A DNA stretch of 64,000 bases. Source: Saccharothrix carnea (GTDB lineage Bacteria; Actinomycetota; Actinomycetes; Mycobacteriales; Pseudonocardiaceae). Shown in pieces: positions 9,050 to 17,253 of this stretch. The stretch spans positions 124,001 through 188,000 of the forward strand of contig NZ_PYAX01000013.1 in the NCBI RefSeq assembly GCF_003014735.1. Reading direction: 5' to 3'. A program made the translations under genes and the position numbers. The notes below the pieces were generated by a model. It had not been told where the DNA came from. It did no database searches and was given only the letters and a program-made list of their open reading frames with translations. Position 1 is the stretch's first letter. Each line of letters starts with the position of its first letter.

Positions 9050-9501
9050 CGCTCTCACTCCTTTGTGCGAGTCGTCGTAGCGGCGGAGCAAGGCCAGGGT
9101 GCAGAACTTTACCGCTTAAGTCAACCGGCGCCGATGATCCGGTCCGAGCGGAAGCTTGATCGGGTGTTGAGCCTGTTGTGGGTTCCGTGGTGGTCGTCGA
9201 TGACAATTCTTGTCCGATAATAGCTTAGCAGTGCTAACGTGTGCTTAAGCAAATCAGTCGATATTTATGCAGGTCAGCGGTGCTGTATGAACTATTAGGC
9301 AAGTGCATGAACTATTTTTGTGCAGGTACTACTTTTGCCTTGTCGGCCCTCTTCTGGGCTTGCCCCGAGGGCGGTGAATCGATGTCGTTGTCAAGCTTGA
9401 CCGGTTAATCCGATCTGACGTACGGTCTCGGGCACCTCCGGCAGAGTCGCGATACGCCGGTGTTTCGCAATGACGCGCACCGTTATCCGAGGAGCAGCAC
9501 A
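9050..9501. promoter_or_regulatory. Divergent control region of the mannanase gene and the sugar ABC operon
   Basis: 450-bp gene-free region that is locally AT-rich. It contains CTTAAG-centred boxes at 9112-9124 (CCGCTTAAGTCAA) and 9241-9250 (GTGCTTAAGC) related to the boxes before the GH5 gene, and a 13-bp imperfect direct repeat (TGTATGAACTATT at 9283, TGCATGAACTATT at 9304). A ribosome site GAGGAG precedes the ATG at 9502. Repressor binding is inferred. Confidence 0.55.
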
Positions 9502-10779
9502 ATGGGAAAGTTCAGGGCGGGGGTCGCTGCCGCCGCGGTGGTCCTCGTCGCCGCGTGCGGCAGTGACGGGACCGACACCGGCGCGGACGGGAAGATCGAG
9601 GGGAAGATCACCGTCCTGACCAACCGCACCGACCTCGTCGACACCAAGTTCAAGGAGTACGCGGAGCAGTTCAAGCAGCTCCACCCCGACGTGGAGGTGG
9701 TCTTCGAGGGCATCACGGACTACGACAACGAAGTCAAGATCCGGATGAGCACGGACAACTACGGTGACGTGCTGCTGATCCCGAACTCGATCACCTCGTT
9801 GTCCGACCTGCCGGACTACTTCGAGCCGCTGGGCTCGGTGTCGGAGCTGGGGCAGAAGTACCGGTTCGTCACCGAGAAGGCGTTCGAGGACAAGGTCTAC
9901 GGTCTCGCGGTGACGGGCAACGCGTTCGGCTTCGCCTACAACAAGAAGGTCTGGGCCGCAGCCGGGGTGGACAGTCCGCCGACCACGCCGGAGGACTTCC
10001 TCGACGCGTTGGAGGCGATCAAGGACAAGACCGATGCCGTCCCGCTGTACACGAACTACCGCAACGGCTGGCCGCTGACCCAGTGGCAGGACGCGCGCGG
10101 CTCGGTCAGCGCGGATCCCCAGGTTTCGAACAAGATGGCCGCGGACGACTCGCCCTGGGCCGAGGGCAAGACCCAGCACACCATCGACTCGCTGCTGTTC
10201 GACGTGGTCGCGAACAAGCTCACCGAGGACGACCCGCTCACCACCGACTGGGAGTCGTCCAAGAGCATGATCGGCACGGGGCAGATCGCCACCATGATGC
10301 TCGGCTCCTGGTCGATCACCCAGCTGCGCGCCGCGGCGCCGAACAAGGACGACATCGGCTACCTGCCATTCCCGGTGCAGGTGGACGGCAAGTTCCACTC
10401 GGCCATCGCCGGCGACTACAAGAACGGCATCAACATCCACTCGAAGAACAAGGACACCGCCCGCGCCTGGGTCGACTGGTTCGCCGAGAAGTCCAACTTC
10501 GCCACGGCGGAGGGTGGGATCTCCCCGCTCAAGGACGGCCCCGAGCCGGACACCCTGGCCGACTTCGCCGCCGCCGGCGTCGAGTACTTCGAGGTGGACC
10601 ACGCCCAGGACGCCGTCGTCACCAAGATCGACGACGCGGCCGAGATCGGGTTGTACGAGCAGACCTATCGACAGGGGCTGGTCGATGCGGCCCGTGGTGC
10701 GAGCGGGAAAAGCAAGCAGGACGTCTTCGACGACCTGAACACCCGCTGGGCCGAGGCCAAGGCCCTGGTCACGAAGTGA
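9502..10779 (+). CDS. Sugar ABC transporter substrate-binding lipoprotein
   Basis: 425 aa family 1 extracellular solute-binding protein. The lipoprotein signal is MGKFRAGVAAAAVVLVAAC with the lipobox Cys at residue 19. The start (ATG 9502) has GAGGAG 8 bp upstream. It is followed by two permease genes with overlapping starts, giving the usual CUT1 importer lacking its own ATPase; a shared MsiK-type ATPase elsewhere is typical in actinomycetes. Position beside two mannanases suggests manno-oligosaccharides as ligand, though cellobiose or xylo-oligosaccharides cannot be excluded. Confidence 0.9.
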   Translation: MGKFRAGVAAAAVVLVAACGSDGTDTGADGKIEGKITVLTNRTDLVDTKFKEYAEQFKQLHPDVEVVFEGITDYDNEVKIRMSTDNYGDVLLIPNSITSLSDLPDYFEPLGSVSELGQKYRFVTEKAFEDKVYGLAVTGNAFGFAYNKKVWAAAGVDSPPTTPEDFLDALEAIKDKTDAVPLYTNYRNGWPLTQWQDARGSVSADPQVSNKMAADDSPWAEGKTQHTIDSLLFDVVANKLTEDDPLTTDWESSKSMIGTGQIATMMLGSWSITQLRAAAPNKDDIGYLPFPVQVDGKFHSAIAGDYKNGINIHSKNKDTARAWVDWFAEKSNFATAEGGISPLKDGPEPDTLADFAAAGVEYFEVDHAQDAVVTKIDDAAEIGLYEQTYRQGLVDAARGASGKSKQDVFDDLNTRWAEAKALVTK

Positions 10780-11702
10780 CGACCCGCACCGCGCCGGCAC
10801 CGACCGCTCCCTCTCGGCGGTCGGTGCCGGTTCGTCACCGCAAACGCCGGGCCGGCGCGCTGCCGTGGCTGTTCCTGGCGCTTCCACTGCTGCTGCTGGC
10901 GGTGTTCACCTACATCCCCGTCATCAGCATGGCTTGGTACAGCACCACGTCGTGGAACGGCGTGAGCAAGCGGATGCCGTTCGTCGGCGTCGAGAACTAC
11001 GTCGAGATCTTCACCAGGCCGCAGCTGTTCGAGGTGTTCCTGGTCAGCCTCTACTACGTCGTCGCGGCGTTCCTCCAGTTGGCGGTGGCGCTGTACTTCG
11101 CGACGCTGCTGAGCTTCCGAGTCCGGTTCGGGAACCTGTTCAAGGGCCTGCTGTTCTTCCCATACCTGATCAACGGTGTGGCCATCGCGTTCGTGTTCCT
11201 GTACTTCTTCCGTCCCGACGGCACGTTGGACTCGCTGCTGGAGTTCGTCGGACTGTCCGGGCACCAGTGGCTGGGTGACCCGGACACGGTGAACTACTCG
11301 CTGGCGGGCGTGTCGGTGTGGCGCTACACGGGACTGAACTTCGTGCTGTTCCTCGGCGCCATCCAGTCCATCCCGTCGGACCTCTATGAGGCGTCCGACA
11401 TGGACGGTGCGACGCGATGGCAGCAGTTCCGGCACATCATCCTGCCCGGCATCCGACCGGTCGTGGGCCTGATGTCGATCCTGGCCCTGGCCGGTTCGCT
11501 GTCGGTGTTCGAGATCCCTTACATCATGACCGGCGGCGCGAACGGCAGCCGGACGTTCGTCATCCAGACCGTGGACATGGCCTTCCGGTTCGACAAGGTC
11601 GGCCTGGCCTCGGCGATGGCGTTCGTGCTCCTCGCGCTCGTGCTGCTGGTGACCTGGGTGCAGCGCCGCCTGTTCCCCGACGACCGGAGCACGACCCCAT
11701 GA
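10776..11702 (+). CDS. Sugar ABC transporter permease, MalF-type
   Basis: 308 aa. GTG at 10776 overlaps the binding-protein stop (GTGA). A hydrophilic N-terminus rich in Arg and Pro precedes six predicted membrane helices, starting LPWLFLALPLLLLAVFTYIP. The EAA-loop signature is present (DLYEASDMDGATRWQQFRHI). It is the first permease of the CUT1 importer and is translationally coupled to both neighbours. Confidence 0.92.
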   Translation: MTTRTAPAPTAPSRRSVPVRHRKRRAGALPWLFLALPLLLLAVFTYIPVISMAWYSTTSWNGVSKRMPFVGVENYVEIFTRPQLFEVFLVSLYYVVAAFLQLAVALYFATLLSFRVRFGNLFKGLLFFPYLINGVAIAFVFLYFFRPDGTLDSLLEFVGLSGHQWLGDPDTVNYSLAGVSVWRYTGLNFVLFLGAIQSIPSDLYEASDMDGATRWQQFRHIILPGIRPVVGLMSILALAGSLSVFEIPYIMTGGANGSRTFVIQTVDMAFRFDKVGLASAMAFVLLALVLLVTWVQRRLFPDDRSTTP

Positions 11703-12571
11703 CCACCACCTCCACGAGCACACGCAAAACCGCAGTCCACAAGACCGCCACCATCCGCAAGGCCGGACCCGTCGCCTACCTCTCGCTGGTGCTCGCCGGC
11801 CTGGTCGCGGTCGTGCCGCTGGCCGTGGTGCTGCTCGCCTCCCTCAAGGATGCCGCCGAGTTCCGCGCTGACGGCCCGTTCGACCCGCCGTCGGACTGGT
11901 TGAACTTCGACAACTACGCCACCGCGCTCACCGACGGTGAGATGGGCACCGCGTTCCTCAACACCACGATCATCCTGCTGTTCTCCGTCACCGGAACCAT
12001 CTTCATCGGCTCCATGACCGCCTACGCCGTGGACCGGTTCCGGTTCCGCCTGCGCGGCACCGTGCTCGCCGCCTTCCTCGTCGCCTCGCTCGTGCCCGCG
12101 GTCACCACGCAGGTCGCCACGTTCCAGGTGATCGACGTGCTCGGCCTGCACGACACCCGCGCCGCCGCCGTGCTGCTGTTCACCGGCACCGACATCGTGT
12201 CCATCTACATCTTCCTGCAGTTCATCCGGTCCATCCCGCACGACCTGGACGAAGCCGCCCTCGTCGACGGCGCCTCCCGCTGGACCATCTACTGGAAGGT
12301 CATCCTCCCGCTGCTCAAGCCCGCCATCGCCACCGTGGTGATCGTCAAGGGCATCGCCATCTACAACGAGTTCTACATCCCGTTCCTCTACATGCCCTCG
12401 CGCGACCTGGGCGTGATCTCCACGTCCCTGTTCCGCTTCAAAGGGCCGTTCAGCGCCCAGTGGGAGGTCATTTCGGCCGGCGTGGTCATCGTCGTGCTGC
12501 CCACGCTGGTGGTGTTCCTGCTGTTGCAGAAATTGATCTACAACGGACTCACCGCCGGTGCCACGAAGTGA
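11699..12571 (+). CDS. Sugar ABC transporter permease, MalG-type
   Basis: 290 aa. ATG at 11699 overlaps the MalF-type gene's stop (ATGA). Six membrane helices, with EAA motif DLDEAALVDGASRWTIYWKV. It completes the importer. No ATPase gene follows; a LacI gene comes next after about 45 bp, probably in the same transcript. Confidence 0.92.
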   Translation: MTTTSTSTRKTAVHKTATIRKAGPVAYLSLVLAGLVAVVPLAVVLLASLKDAAEFRADGPFDPPSDWLNFDNYATALTDGEMGTAFLNTTIILLFSVTGTIFIGSMTAYAVDRFRFRLRGTVLAAFLVASLVPAVTTQVATFQVIDVLGLHDTRAAAVLLFTGTDIVSIYIFLQFIRSIPHDLDEAALVDGASRWTIYWKVILPLLKPAIATVVIVKGIAIYNEFYIPFLYMPSRDLGVISTSLFRFKGPFSAQWEVISAGVVIVVLPTLVVFLLLQKLIYNGLTAGATK

Positions 12572-12616
12572 GCAGCCTCCACGTCGTCAAAGCACCCGTC
12601 CTCCAAGTCGATCGGC

Positions 12617-13639
12617 ATGGTGTCGATGAGACGGCCGACGATGTCCGACATCGCCCGCGAGGCGGGAGTTTCCAAGGTCGCCGTGTCCTACGCGCTCAAC
12701 GGCCGTTCCGGGGTGTCCGAGGCGACCCGCCGGAGAATCCTGGAGATCGCGGCCCGCCTCGGGTGGCGCCCCAACAGCGCGGCCCTGGCCCTGGCCGCCG
12801 ACCGTACACACGTCATCGGGCTCGCGGTACCCCGTCCGGCGAGGGCACTCGGCGTGGAACCGTTTTTCATGGGCTTCCTGTCCGGCATCGAAGCCGAACT
12901 GGCCGAACACGAGTTTTCTCTGCTCCTGCACGTCGTGACGGATCAGGACGAGGAGATCGAGACCTACCGGCGATGGTCGGCCGGGCGCATGGTGGACGGC
13001 GTGATCGTCGTGGACCTGCGAACCGACGACGTGCGGGTACCGGTGCTGGGCGGGCTGGGACTGCACGCCGTCGTCGCCGGCGGCCCGGCGGGATTGGGAG
13101 GCCTCCCGGGACTGTGGACCGACGACGACGCGGCTCTCGACCTGGCCGTGGACCACCTCGCGGCTTTCGGGCACAGGAGGATCGCCAGAGTGGCGGAGAT
13201 GACCCATCTCAGCCGTACGGCCGTGCGGACCGAAGCGTTGAGCGCGGCGACCCGTCGCCGCGGACTGCCCGAGCCGATCGTCGTGACGTCCGAGCCCGCG
13301 GGTGACGAAGGAGCGAGGGCCACGCGCCTCCTGCTCGCTCGACCGGAGCGTCCGACGGCCATCTTCTACGACAACGACGTGATGGCCGTCGCCGCGCTCG
13401 GCACCGCCACCGAGATGGGTGTCCAGGTTCCGGGACGCTTATCCGTGCTGGCATGGGACGACTCCGTGCTGTGCGAGCTGGTCCGGCCTCGACTGACCGC
13501 ACTCGCCCGGGACAACGCCGGCTACGGCGCCCGTGTGGCCCGGCTGCTGCTGGATCGAGTCCACAACGGGCGCGAGCAGGCCGAGATGGACCTCGCATCG
13601 ACCTTGCACATCAGGGACAGCACCGGGCCTGCCGCTTAA
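12617..13639 (+). CDS. LacI-family regulator of the polysaccharide module
   Basis: 340 aa, full family length. N-terminal HTH (PTMSDIAREAGVSKVAVSYAL) and a sugar-binding effector domain ending with the typical RPRLTALARDNAGYG region. It directly follows the importer genes. A perfect palindrome CCGCTTAAGCGG overlaps the last codons of this gene, and related boxes precede the GH5 gene and the importer, so it is the best candidate for their repressor. The inducer is likely an imported oligosaccharide. ATG 12617 or 12626 could be the start. Confidence 0.9.
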   Translation: MVSMRRPTMSDIAREAGVSKVAVSYALNGRSGVSEATRRRILEIAARLGWRPNSAALALAADRTHVIGLAVPRPARALGVEPFFMGFLSGIEAELAEHEFSLLLHVVTDQDEEIETYRRWSAGRMVDGVIVVDLRTDDVRVPVLGGLGLHAVVAGGPAGLGGLPGLWTDDDAALDLAVDHLAAFGHRRIARVAEMTHLSRTAVRTEALSAATRRRGLPEPIVVTSEPAGDEGARATRLLLARPERPTAIFYDNDVMAVAALGTATEMGVQVPGRLSVLAWDDSVLCELVRPRLTALARDNAGYGARVARLLLDRVHNGREQAEMDLASTLHIRDSTGPAA

Positions 13640-13643
13640 GCGG
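13632..13643. promoter_or_regulatory. Palindromic operator-like box CCGCTTAAGCGG
   Basis: Perfect 12-bp palindrome at the 3' end of the LacI gene and upstream of the GH5 mannanase. Related half-matches lie at 13724-13733 (ACTTAAGCGG), 9112-9124 and 9241-9250. Repetition near divergent targets in one module supports a LacI-family operator. Confidence 0.55.
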
Positions 13644-13678
13644 TTCAGTTATCGACTCGCCATGCTCCGAGCGCACTT

Positions 13679-13733
13679 CGCTTCGAAGCGCTTCGACCTC
13701 GCTCTATAGAAGTTTCCCTTGACACTTAAGCGG
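13679..13733 (+). promoter_or_regulatory. Promoter/operator region of the GH5 mannanase gene
   Basis: Contains overlapping palindromes CGCTTCGAAGCG (13679-13690) and CGAAGCGCTTCG (13684-13695), LacI-type in shape, a -35-like TTGACA (13719-13724), and the box ACTTAAGCGG (13724-13733) right after it. An operator overlapping the promoter would give direct repression. No convincing -10 is assigned. Confidence 0.45.
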
Positions 13734-13898
13734 TTCATTGCTGAAGTGGGTGGGCGGTGCAGGGATCTCGGAACCACCGAGCATGTCCGCCCACCGCGCG
13801 GGGTTCCCCGATCGTCGACCCGCACGGAGGCGACGGGTGGCCCGAGCCGCCCCGGTATCGGGTTCCGCATTGTCAACGCCGACAACTGTGAGGAAGCA

Positions 13899-15524
13899 AT
13901 GTTCAGACGATGGGCGATGGTCGCCGCGGTAGCGCTGACCGCCGCGGTCGTGCCCCTGGCGACCGCCCCCGCCGCCTCGGCGGCGAACGGGTTCTACGTC
14001 AGCGGGGGCAGGCTCTACGATGCCAACGGCAACGACTTCGTGCTGCGGGGCGTCAACCACGCGCACACCTGGTACAGCGACAAGACCACCCAGGCGATGA
14101 AGGACATCAAGGCGCTGGGGGCGAACAGCATCCGCGTGGTGCTCGGCTCCGGTGACCGGTGGACCAAGAACGACGCCTCCGACGTGGCGAACATCGTGTC
14201 GCAGTGCAAGGCCAACAAGCTGATCTGCGTCCTGGAGGTGCACGACACCACTGGGTACGGCGAGGACGGCTCGGCTACCAGCCTGGCGAGGGCGGCCAGC
14301 TACTGGCTGAGCATCAAGAGCGCGATCGCCGGCCAGGAGAAGTACGTCATCATCAACATCGGCAACGAACCCTACGGCAACCAGAACACCGGCAACTGGG
14401 TCGGTGACACCAAGAGCGCCATCCAGACCCTGCGCTCCGGCGGCCTGACCCACACGCTGATGGTCGACGCGCCGAACTGGGGCCAGGACTGGTCGGGGAC
14501 GATGCGTGACAACGCGTCCTCGGTCTTCAGTGCAGACTCGCTGAAGAACACCGTGTTCTCCGTGCACATGTACGGCGTGTACGACACGTCGTCGGAGATC
14601 AGCTCGTACCTGAACACCTTCGTCAGCGCGAAGCTGCCGATCCTGGTGGGCGAGTTCGGGTACAACCACTCCGACGGCAACCCCGACGAGGACTCGATCA
14701 TGTCCATCACCCAGTCGCTCAAGCTGGGCTACATGGGCTGGTCGTGGAGCGGCAACGGCGGCGGCGTCGAGTACCTCGACATGGCCAACAGCTTCAACGC
14801 CTCCAGCCTCACCAGCTGGGGCCAGCGGTTCTTCAACGGCTCCAACGGCATCAAGGCCACCTCCAAGGAGGCCAGCGTCTACGGCGGTAGCGGCGACCCG
14901 AACGACACCACGCCGCCGAGCACCCCGGGAACCCCCTCGGCGTCGAACGTGACGTCCAGCGGTGTCACCCTGTCGTGGAGCGCGTCCTCCGACAACGTCG
15001 GCGTCAGCTCCTACCAGGTCGTCCGCGTGAACAGCTCCTCCGAGACGACCGTGGCGTCCCCGTCCACGAACTCCGCCTCGATCAGCGGGCTCAGCGCCTC
15101 CACCTCGTACACCTTCGCCGTGTACGCACTGGACGCGGCGGGCAACCGCTCGTCCAGGTCGAGCGCCGTCACCGTGACAACGTTGTCAGGTGGCGGTGGC
15201 GGTGGCAGTTGCGACGTCACCTACCGGGTCAGCCAGTCGTGGAACGGCGGATTCCAGGGTGAGGTGGCGATCAAGAACACCTCGTCGTCGGCCGTGAACG
15301 GGTGGATGCTGGCGTGGTCGTTCTCCAACGGTCAGACCGTGACCCAGATGTGGCACGCCATCGCGTCGCAGAGCGGGTCCCAGGTCAGTGCCCGCAACGA
15401 GAGCTGGAACCCGGTGATCGCCGCCGGCGGTTCGTTGAGCCTCGGGTTCACCGGTTCGCACAACGGCACGAACAGCGCGCCGACCGCGTTCACGCTCAAC
15501 GGGGCCACGTGCTCGGTCTCGTGA
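13899..15524 (+). CDS. Secreted endo-beta-1,4-mannanase, GH5 (subfamily 8-like), FN3 and CBM2
   Basis: 541 aa. Signal peptide 1-28 (cleavage at ASA-AN). The GH5 domain (about 30-335) looks like the actinobacterial mannanase subfamily: GFYVSGGRLYDANGNDFVLR, RGVNHAHTWYS, LEVHDTTGYGED. The acid/base is Glu157 (INIGNEPYG) and the nucleophile Glu252 (ILVGEFGYN). An FN3 domain follows (about 345-430), then a Gly linker and a C-terminal CBM2 (starting CDVTYRVSQSWNGGFQGEV). The start is ATG 13899 preceded by GAGGA. It hydrolyses mannan backbones outside the cell, complementing the GH134 enzyme. A cellulase role is the less likely alternative. Confidence 0.88.
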   Translation: MFRRWAMVAAVALTAAVVPLATAPAASAANGFYVSGGRLYDANGNDFVLRGVNHAHTWYSDKTTQAMKDIKALGANSIRVVLGSGDRWTKNDASDVANIVSQCKANKLICVLEVHDTTGYGEDGSATSLARAASYWLSIKSAIAGQEKYVIINIGNEPYGNQNTGNWVGDTKSAIQTLRSGGLTHTLMVDAPNWGQDWSGTMRDNASSVFSADSLKNTVFSVHMYGVYDTSSEISSYLNTFVSAKLPILVGEFGYNHSDGNPDEDSIMSITQSLKLGYMGWSWSGNGGGVEYLDMANSFNASSLTSWGQRFFNGSNGIKATSKEASVYGGSGDPNDTTPPSTPGTPSASNVTSSGVTLSWSASSDNVGVSSYQVVRVNSSSETTVASPSTNSASISGLSASTSYTFAVYALDAAGNRSSRSSAVTVTTLSGGGGGGSCDVTYRVSQSWNGGFQGEVAIKNTSSSAVNGWMLAWSFSNGQTVTQMWHAIASQSGSQVSARNESWNPVIAAGGSLSLGFTGSHNGTNSAPTAFTLNGATCSVS

Positions 15525-15539
15525 CCGTATGACGGCAAT

Positions 15540-15578
15540 GCCCGTGCGGACCACTCGTCTCCCGTGGTCCGCACGGGC
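15540..15578 (+). terminator. Hairpin terminator after the GH5 gene
   Basis: 15-bp perfect arms GCCCGTGCGGACCAC / GTGGTCCGCACGGGC with a 9-nt loop, starting 16 nt after the stop. No T-run. Confidence 0.8.
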
Positions 15579-15678
15579 TGGTCGCATACCTTTCTTCCGG
15601 TTTATGAATGTGAATCAATTGATTGGCAAGTTCCCCCAGTCGCCCTTGTGCTTCTCGAAACTATTGCGTTAGCGTCTT

Positions 15679-15692
15679 TGGGAGCGCTCCCA
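15679..15692. promoter_or_regulatory. CebR-like operator upstream of the pectate lyase gene
   Basis: Perfect 14-bp palindrome TGGGAGCGCTCCCA, identical to the consensus bound by the cellobiose/cellotriose-responsive LacI-family repressor CebR of Streptomyces and relatives. It lies 85 bp before the pectate lyase start. This suggests a chromosomal CebR outside the window co-regulates pectin and cellulose genes with the host's cellulolytic regulon. Confidence 0.7.
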
Positions 15693-15776
15693 ACGGTTCG
15701 CGAGAACCCGGTTTCACCTGTGTGAATGCCGCTTCGGAGAGCTTTTCCGCTCATTCCTGCTCGCAAGGAGGCGTGC

Positions 15777-17138
15777 ATGAGTCTGCGCAAGGTATTCCGA
15801 TCCCGGAAGGGTGCGGGAATTCTCGCGGGGGCAACGGTGGTCGCGGTGACCGCGGGTCTGGTGGTCGTCGGCGGCACGAGTGCCAGCGCTGCGGCCGGCT
15901 GCCGGGTCGACTACACGATCACCAACCAGTGGGACACCGGCTTCGGCGCGAACGTCACGATCACCAACCTGGGCGACGCGGTGTCGGGCTGGACCCTGCA
16001 ATGGGACTTCGCCGCAGGCCAGTCCGTCGACAGCGGGTGGGGCGGGTCGTTCGCCCAGTCCGGCAGCACGGTGACGGTGACCAACGCCGCCTGGAACGGC
16101 TCGATCGGAACCGGCGCGTCGGTGACACCGGGCTTCAACGGCAAGTGGTCGGATTCCAACCCGGTGCCCAGTTCGTTCAAGCTCAACGGCGTAGCCTGCA
16201 CCGGATCCACCACGGGAACCTCCACCTCCACGTCGACCACGACCTCCACCTCGACCACGACCACCACCACCAACCAGAACCCGCCCGGCGGCCTGGTCGG
16301 CTGGGCTACCCAGAACGGCGGCACCACCGGCGGTGGCAGCAGTTCGTCGGTGAGCGTGGGCAACTCCTCGGCACTGGCCTCGGCGGTGAGCGGCACGAGC
16401 GCCTCGGTCGTCCGGGTCACCAGCTCGTTCTCCTGTTCCGGGATGATCAAGGTCGGGTCGAACAAGACGATCCTCGGTGCGTCGGGGGTGACGATCTCCG
16501 GTTGCGGCCTGACCCTGAGCGGATCGAAGAACGTCATCATCCGCAACCTGTCCTTCTCCGGGTGGGACGACGACGCGATCAACGTCGAGTCGGGCTCCAC
16601 GAACGTGTGGATCGACCACAACAGCTTCACCAACGGCTATGACGGCGCGGTGGACATCAAGCGCGCCAGCGACTTCATCACCGTGTCGTGGAACAGGACC
16701 TACAACCACGGCAAGACGATGCTGTTGGGCCACAGCGACGGCAATGGCAGCCAGGACATCGGTCACCTGCGCGTGACCTACCACCACAACTATTTCGACG
16801 GCTCCGGCACGCGGCACCCGCGCGTCCGGTTCGGCAATCCGGTGCACGTGTTCAACAACTACTACCGGGACAACGAGTACGGCGTCGCGTCGACCATGAA
16901 CGCAGGTGTGCTGGTCGAGGGCAATTACTTCGAGAACGTCGACGAGCCGACCCTGGTCGGTTACGCCGGATCCGACCCCGGTGCGCTCGTGCAGCGCAAC
17001 AACTACTTCGTCGGCTCCGGATCGCCGGAGTCCGCCGGTTCCGTCGCGAGCATTCCCTACTCCTACTCCGTCGACAACGCGAGCGGTGTCAAGTCCACCG
17101 TCGTGAACGGCGCGGGCGCGGGCAAGATCTCCGTCTGA
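15777..17138 (+). CDS. Secreted pectate lyase PL1 with N-terminal CBM2
   Basis: 453 aa. Signal peptide about 1-38 (ending ASA-AA). CBM2 at about 40-142 (CRVDYTITNQWDTGFGANV), a Thr/Ser linker (TSTSTSTTTSTSTTTTT-like), then a PL1 right-handed parallel beta-helix domain. Signature blocks: VWIDHNSFTNGYDGAVDI, TYHHNYFDGSGTRHPRVRFG (catalytic Arg in RHPRVRFG), and the Ca-binding Asp residues in between. ATG 15777 follows AAGGAGG. It cleaves polygalacturonan by beta-elimination; the cellulose-binding module anchors it to plant cell walls. Confidence 0.92.
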   Translation: MSLRKVFRSRKGAGILAGATVVAVTAGLVVVGGTSASAAAGCRVDYTITNQWDTGFGANVTITNLGDAVSGWTLQWDFAAGQSVDSGWGGSFAQSGSTVTVTNAAWNGSIGTGASVTPGFNGKWSDSNPVPSSFKLNGVACTGSTTGTSTSTSTTTSTSTTTTTTNQNPPGGLVGWATQNGGTTGGGSSSSVSVGNSSALASAVSGTSASVVRVTSSFSCSGMIKVGSNKTILGASGVTISGCGLTLSGSKNVIIRNLSFSGWDDDAINVESGSTNVWIDHNSFTNGYDGAVDIKRASDFITVSWNRTYNHGKTMLLGHSDGNGSQDIGHLRVTYHHNYFDGSGTRHPRVRFGNPVHVFNNYYRDNEYGVASTMNAGVLVEGNYFENVDEPTLVGYAGSDPGALVQRNNYFVGSGSPESAGSVASIPYSYSVDNASGVKSTVVNGAGAGKISV

Positions 17139-17151
17139 CGCCCTGAAAGCA

Positions 17152-17189
17152 GGTGGTGGGTCGGATCTGGCGGGCTCCGACCCACCACC
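17152..17189 (+). terminator. Hairpin terminator after the pectate lyase gene
   Basis: 14-bp perfect arms GGTGGTGGGTCGGA / TCCGACCCACCACC separated by 10 nt, 13 nt after the stop. Confidence 0.8.
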
Positions 17190-17253
17190 ACCCTGCCAAC
17201 AACGGACAACGACGTCCCACGGCAGCGCCTGCGGGACGCGGACAGGAGCAACG

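Noticed and set aside
9391-10887. Long minus-strand open frame opposite the binding-protein gene
   Set aside because: Composition follows the complement of a clearly coding plus-strand gene; no domain or ribosome site.
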